A stretch of DNA of 64,000 nucleotides from NCBI GenBank assembly GCA_002898575.1, contig BEHT01000001.1, forward strand, positions 1 through 64,000, in the 5' to 3' direction. This document shows positions 61,716-64,000 of this stretch, one piece after another (position 1 is the first letter of the stretch; the number at the start of each line of letters is the position of its first letter). The notes beneath the pieces are model-generated. The model did not search any database, had not been told where the DNA came from, and saw only the letters and a program-made list of their open reading frames with translations. The position numbers were made by a program, and so were the translations under genes. The stretch comes from a bacterium HR17 (GTDB taxonomy: Bacteria > Armatimonadota > Fervidibacteria > Fervidibacterales > Fervidibacteraceae).

Positions 61716-62633
61716 CTAACCGAACGCGACCGCTAACAACTCGTCCAGTGTCGGTGTGCCCGTGCGGGCGCCCAACGCCCGTAGACAAAACGCAGCGGCA
61801 ATTGTGCCCAACCGCTGACATTCGGGCAGCGGGCGCCCGTTAAGAAATCCCCACAAAAACCCCGCCGCAAAGGCGTCGCCGGCACCGGTGGTGTCCACGA
61901 CATGGGCTTGCACGGACGGGGCAAACCGCCCTTTGCCGTTACTGCCGACCCAACTACCTTGCTCTCCGAGCGTGACGACCAACACCTCTACGCCTAACGA
62001 CCACAGTTGCTGTGCGGCGGCTTCTAAATTTTCTGTGCCTGTCAGCGACGCGAGTTCGTGACGGGTCAAAAACAACACGGTGGCGCGCCTTAAAAGGCTT
62101 TCCAACGCGGCTGCGCCCCGCTGGGCATACAGCGTGCCCGGTGCGAAACTCACCAAAACATCTTTGGGCAGTTGTTGCACCAGCCATTGTTGCTGCTCTA
62201 ACATCGCGTCCCCGACCAATGAGGACAAATGCACACACTCAGCGCGGGCGGCGAAATGGAGATCGGCTTCCGTCAGCCGTAGGGCTTTGTTAGCACCCGG
62301 CTGCACATACAGCGAGCGGCGCCCTTTGCTGTCTATCAGCCCGAGCACCCGCCCTGTTCGCTGTCCTTTTACGACGCGGATGTGTTGGGTGTCCACACCG
62401 ACGCCTTGCAAATCGGCGATAATGTGTTGCCCTTCCGAGTCGTCGCCGACAGCACCGAGAAACCCCGTCGGTGTCCCCCACTTGGCGAGGGCGTAGATCG
62501 TGTTCGCTGCGGATCCACCTGGCGCTTCAAAACTCTCTTCCACGATACTTTCGCTGTCCGTCACCAGTTGCTGAACTTTGAACAAGCAGTCCCAATTGAG
62601 CGCGCCGCAGCCGACGACGGTCAAATTCGCCAC
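61716..62633 (-). CDS. PfkB-family carbohydrate kinase
   Basis: 305 residues. VVGCGALNWDCLFKV, GGSAANTIYALAKWGTPTGFLGAVGDD and the C-terminal DTTGAGDAFAAGFLWGFL with the catalytic Asp and anion hole G-A-G-D are the PfkB signatures 1 and 2. Phosphorylates a sugar or nucleoside (ribokinase/fructokinase/adenosine kinase type). Seven bases before a HAD protein; shared start region suggests one operon. Confidence 0.9.
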   Translation of the reverse strand: MANLTVVGCGALNWDCLFKVQQLVTDSESIVEESFEAPGGSAANTIYALAKWGTPTGFLGAVGDDSEGQHIIADLQGVGVDTQHIRVVKGQRTGRVLGLIDSKGRRSLYVQPGANKALRLTEADLHFAARAECVHLSSLVGDAMLEQQQWLVQQLPKDVLVSFAPGTLYAQRGAAALESLLRRATVLFLTRHELASLTGTENLEAAAQQLWSLGVEVLVVTLGEQGSWVGSNGKGRFAPSVQAHVVDTTGAGDAFAAGFLWGFLNGRPLPECQRLGTIAAAFCLRALGARTGTPTLDELLAVAFG

Positions 62634-62639
62634 AAGCGC

Positions 62640-63611
62640 TCACCCCAGTTTCGCCGCTTGCCCCCGCACTTGCTGACGGCACCGTCGGTGCACGGGCAAG
62701 GCATTTTGCCACTCGTCACCGTCCAACCAGTGGTAATACGCCTGCCCATCGTCTTGGCTTACCCGTCGTTGGAGCCATTGTTGAACGCCGTCTCGCCCCT
62801 CTTGAGCGAACGCGATGAGCACGGGTAAAATCGCTCGCAAATCTGTCGCTGCGATGCCGACATTGCCGTAAGGAAGCGCATACTCGTTGCCGTTGAACAC
62901 GACGGCTAAACCGCCCGATTCGCGCACCGTGCGCAGCAAATGGGCGTCGGTGATACTATCACCGATGGCGACGCACTGGCTTAACGGCACGCCTGCCTGC
63001 TGGGCGAAGCGCTGCAACGCTTCGGTCTTGCGGCGTCCGCCGACCACTTTTAACTCCAACACGACGCCGATGGGGAACTTGACCAGATGCTGCCAGAAAA
63101 ACTCGTCGCACAACCGTTTGAGCCCGTCATCGTCGTCGGCAGGACACTCCAAGATGCGGCGCTGCCACGACAGGATGAAACTGTAGGCGTCGTCGGTCAT
63201 TGCCCCTTCCCACGCGGCGAAATCGACGGGCGTCGCCGCCACCAAATCGGGCGGGACACCGACGCGCCGCGCAACGCTCAAAGCGTGGGGGGCGTAACTG
63301 GTGGAAATGATGCAAGGTTGCCACCCGTGCGCCCAAATCGCCTGAACGCACTCTACCGCTCCCTCCGTCAGCGCCGCTCGTTCCGACACTTGTCGGATAT
63401 GGTTCTCGTTGATCCCATGTGCCAGCAGGAAAGGCACGATGAGTTTGAGTGTGTCTCCGGCTTCGTAGTCGGGGCGCCCCGATAGCACTAACAGGTCGTC
63501 GTAGCGGCTCAGCCGCTCAAACAGCCGCCGTCCGTCTGGGATGAGCGACATCACCTCATAAGCGTTGTCCTGCGGCGAAAGCGGTCCTTCTAAGTCAAAT
63601 GCGACCAACAT
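62640..63611 (-). CDS. HAD-superfamily protein, EhaR/archaeal-type
   Basis: 323 residues from ATG (MLVAFDLEGPLS); a GTG 12 bases upstream is the alternative. FDLEGPLSPQDNAYEVMSLI has Asp-x-Glu in place of the usual DxD, as in the archaeal EhaR-like HADs; VLSGRPDYE, IISTSYAPHALSVARRV (Thr/Ser motif II) and GDSITDAHLL (motif IV G-D-x-x-x-D) are conserved. Motif III Lys would be in KVVGGRRK. Phosphatase of unknown substrate. Overlaps the PurN-like gene by 17 bases. Confidence 0.75.
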   Translation of the reverse strand: MLVAFDLEGPLSPQDNAYEVMSLIPDGRRLFERLSRYDDLLVLSGRPDYEAGDTLKLIVPFLLAHGINENHIRQVSERAALTEGAVECVQAIWAHGWQPCIISTSYAPHALSVARRVGVPPDLVAATPVDFAAWEGAMTDDAYSFILSWQRRILECPADDDDGLKRLCDEFFWQHLVKFPIGVVLELKVVGGRRKTEALQRFAQQAGVPLSQCVAIGDSITDAHLLRTVRESGGLAVVFNGNEYALPYGNVGIAATDLRAILPVLIAFAQEGRDGVQQWLQRRVSQDDGQAYYHWLDGDEWQNALPVHRRCRQQVRGQAAKLG

Positions 63612-64000
63612 CGTCGCTATCACCCGTCCCGTAAATATTTGGCGCTTCCAAGAACGCTTCCACCTCTTCAGTCAGGTCAACCCCGTGCGGCGCTGGCGAG
63701 TTGTGCCAAAGCACTTGCTTATCGCGCAGGTGTATCTCACCTTGCGCCAACTTTTTGAGCGTCAGCAAGATAAGGGGCAATTCGCGGCGCAACTCCCGTT
63801 GACGGATGGCGGCAAACAACGGTTCGCGTTCCCCTTCCGTTGCGATGATGGCGTCAAGGGTTTGGCGGCGCAACTTGACATCCAACGCCTCCCACAACGG
63901 GCGCAACTCTGGCGTTTGGAGGGGCAAACGGCAAAAACTGACGGGTGGACCGCTGTCCAGTTCAGGCGTGACAAGGTGGATTTGCGCCCCTGCCCATTGA
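63595..64000 (-). CDS. PurN-like formyltransferase, C-terminal part (cut by window edge)
   Basis: The reverse frame is open from the window end to TGA at 63595-63597 with no start inside: 134 residues beginning QWAGAQIHLVTPELDSGPPV. H-x-V-T-x-x-L-D-S-G-P is the conserved catalytic end of glycinamide ribonucleotide formyltransferases (H and D of PurN). After ~25 residues the chain is longer and more charged than PurN, so it could be a related formyl-transfer protein rather than PurN itself. The N-terminus is beyond the window. Confidence 0.72.
   Translation of the reverse strand, partial: QWAGAQIHLVTPELDSGPPVSFCRLPLQTPELRPLWEALDVKLRRQTLDAIIATEGEREPLFAAIRQRELRRELPLILLTLKKLAQGEIHLRDKQVLWHNSPAPHGVDLTEEVEAFLEAPNIYGTGDSDDVGRI

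Overview
The window reads like chromosome from a GC-rich, Gram-negative-type (diderm) bacterium. The best guess is the Armatimonadota/Fervidibacter branch or a neighbour. The diderm evidence is an LpxB-type lipid A synthase, an apolipoprotein N-acyltransferase and an outer-membrane beta-barrel of the alginate-export type. The lineage hint is a pair of DUF1559 prepilin-like proteins ([12 protein letters not shown] start, H-x9-DG end), a family abundant in Planctomycetes and Armatimonadota. This placement is inference; there is no rRNA or tRNA in the window to test it. Almost every gene has a GGAGG-type ribosome binding site, and many overlap by 1-4 bases (ATGA/GTGA/TGATG), so long operons are the rule.

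Layout. 1-156 (+): C-terminal end of a DNA methyltransferase. 271-4604 (-): lipid exporter-like ABC protein, lpxB and an MFS carrier. 4692-10566 (+): HEAT-repeat protein, M48 protease, FtsB/FtsL-like protein, lnt, small membrane protein, metallo-beta-lactamase-fold protein. 10625-23140 (-): a long run of mostly metabolic genes (polyprenyl diphosphate synthase, ndk, folC, aldo/keto reductase, Gfo/Idh oxidoreductase, Xer recombinase, an exported protein, mreD, galT, SDR, 2-hydroxyacid dehydrogenase, unknown secreted protein, wecB). 23161-24990: repeats followed by an AT-richer island with a small sigma factor, two tiny overlapping genes and a secreted Cys-rich peptide. 25007-30950 (-): wecA, rpiB, a soluble GAF/PAS histidine kinase, and the translation cluster truB-nrnA-rbfA-DUF503 (without infB). 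31000-31250: a highly structured non-coding stretch, then miaB, beta-barrel, TIM-barrel epimerase, M48-TPR lipoprotein, sugar-binding protein, and an envelope-polysaccharide block (GT2, YfhO-like, degenerate M48, GT39-like, ABC-2 permease) to 46038. 46048-49791: GntR/LacI-type regulator with an autoregulatory-looking promoter, followed by two DUF1559 pseudopilin/small-membrane-protein modules, the second pilin broken by an in-frame stop. 49996-56500 (-): pyrD, a WecA-like/TagA fusion, ahcY and a large ABC-2-like membrane protein. 56691-59168 (+): GH51 arabinofuranosidase, tail-to-tail with an NDP-sugar pyrophosphorylase. 60250-64000: BON protein, zinc-ribbon membrane protein, small unknown, PfkB kinase, HAD protein and the C-terminal part of a PurN-like formyltransferase cut by the window edge.

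Functionally the window centres on the cell envelope: WecB, WecA, a TagA-type transferase, several polyprenyl-linked glycosyltransferases and an ABC-2 permease could together make and export a surface polysaccharide, with the polyprenyl diphosphate synthase supplying carrier lipid and the NDP-sugar pyrophosphorylase, GalT and SDR supplying or recycling sugars. Intergenic space carries several dispersed repeat families (75-base dumbbells, a 111-base module, short GTCGGG hairpins). The most unusual items are the sigma-factor/Cys-peptide island, the structured RNA candidate before miaB, the interrupted pseudopilin with 32-base direct repeats, the triple TAGGGCA promoter, and two degenerate-enzyme proteins (M48 without HExxH; WecA-like domain fused to TagA).
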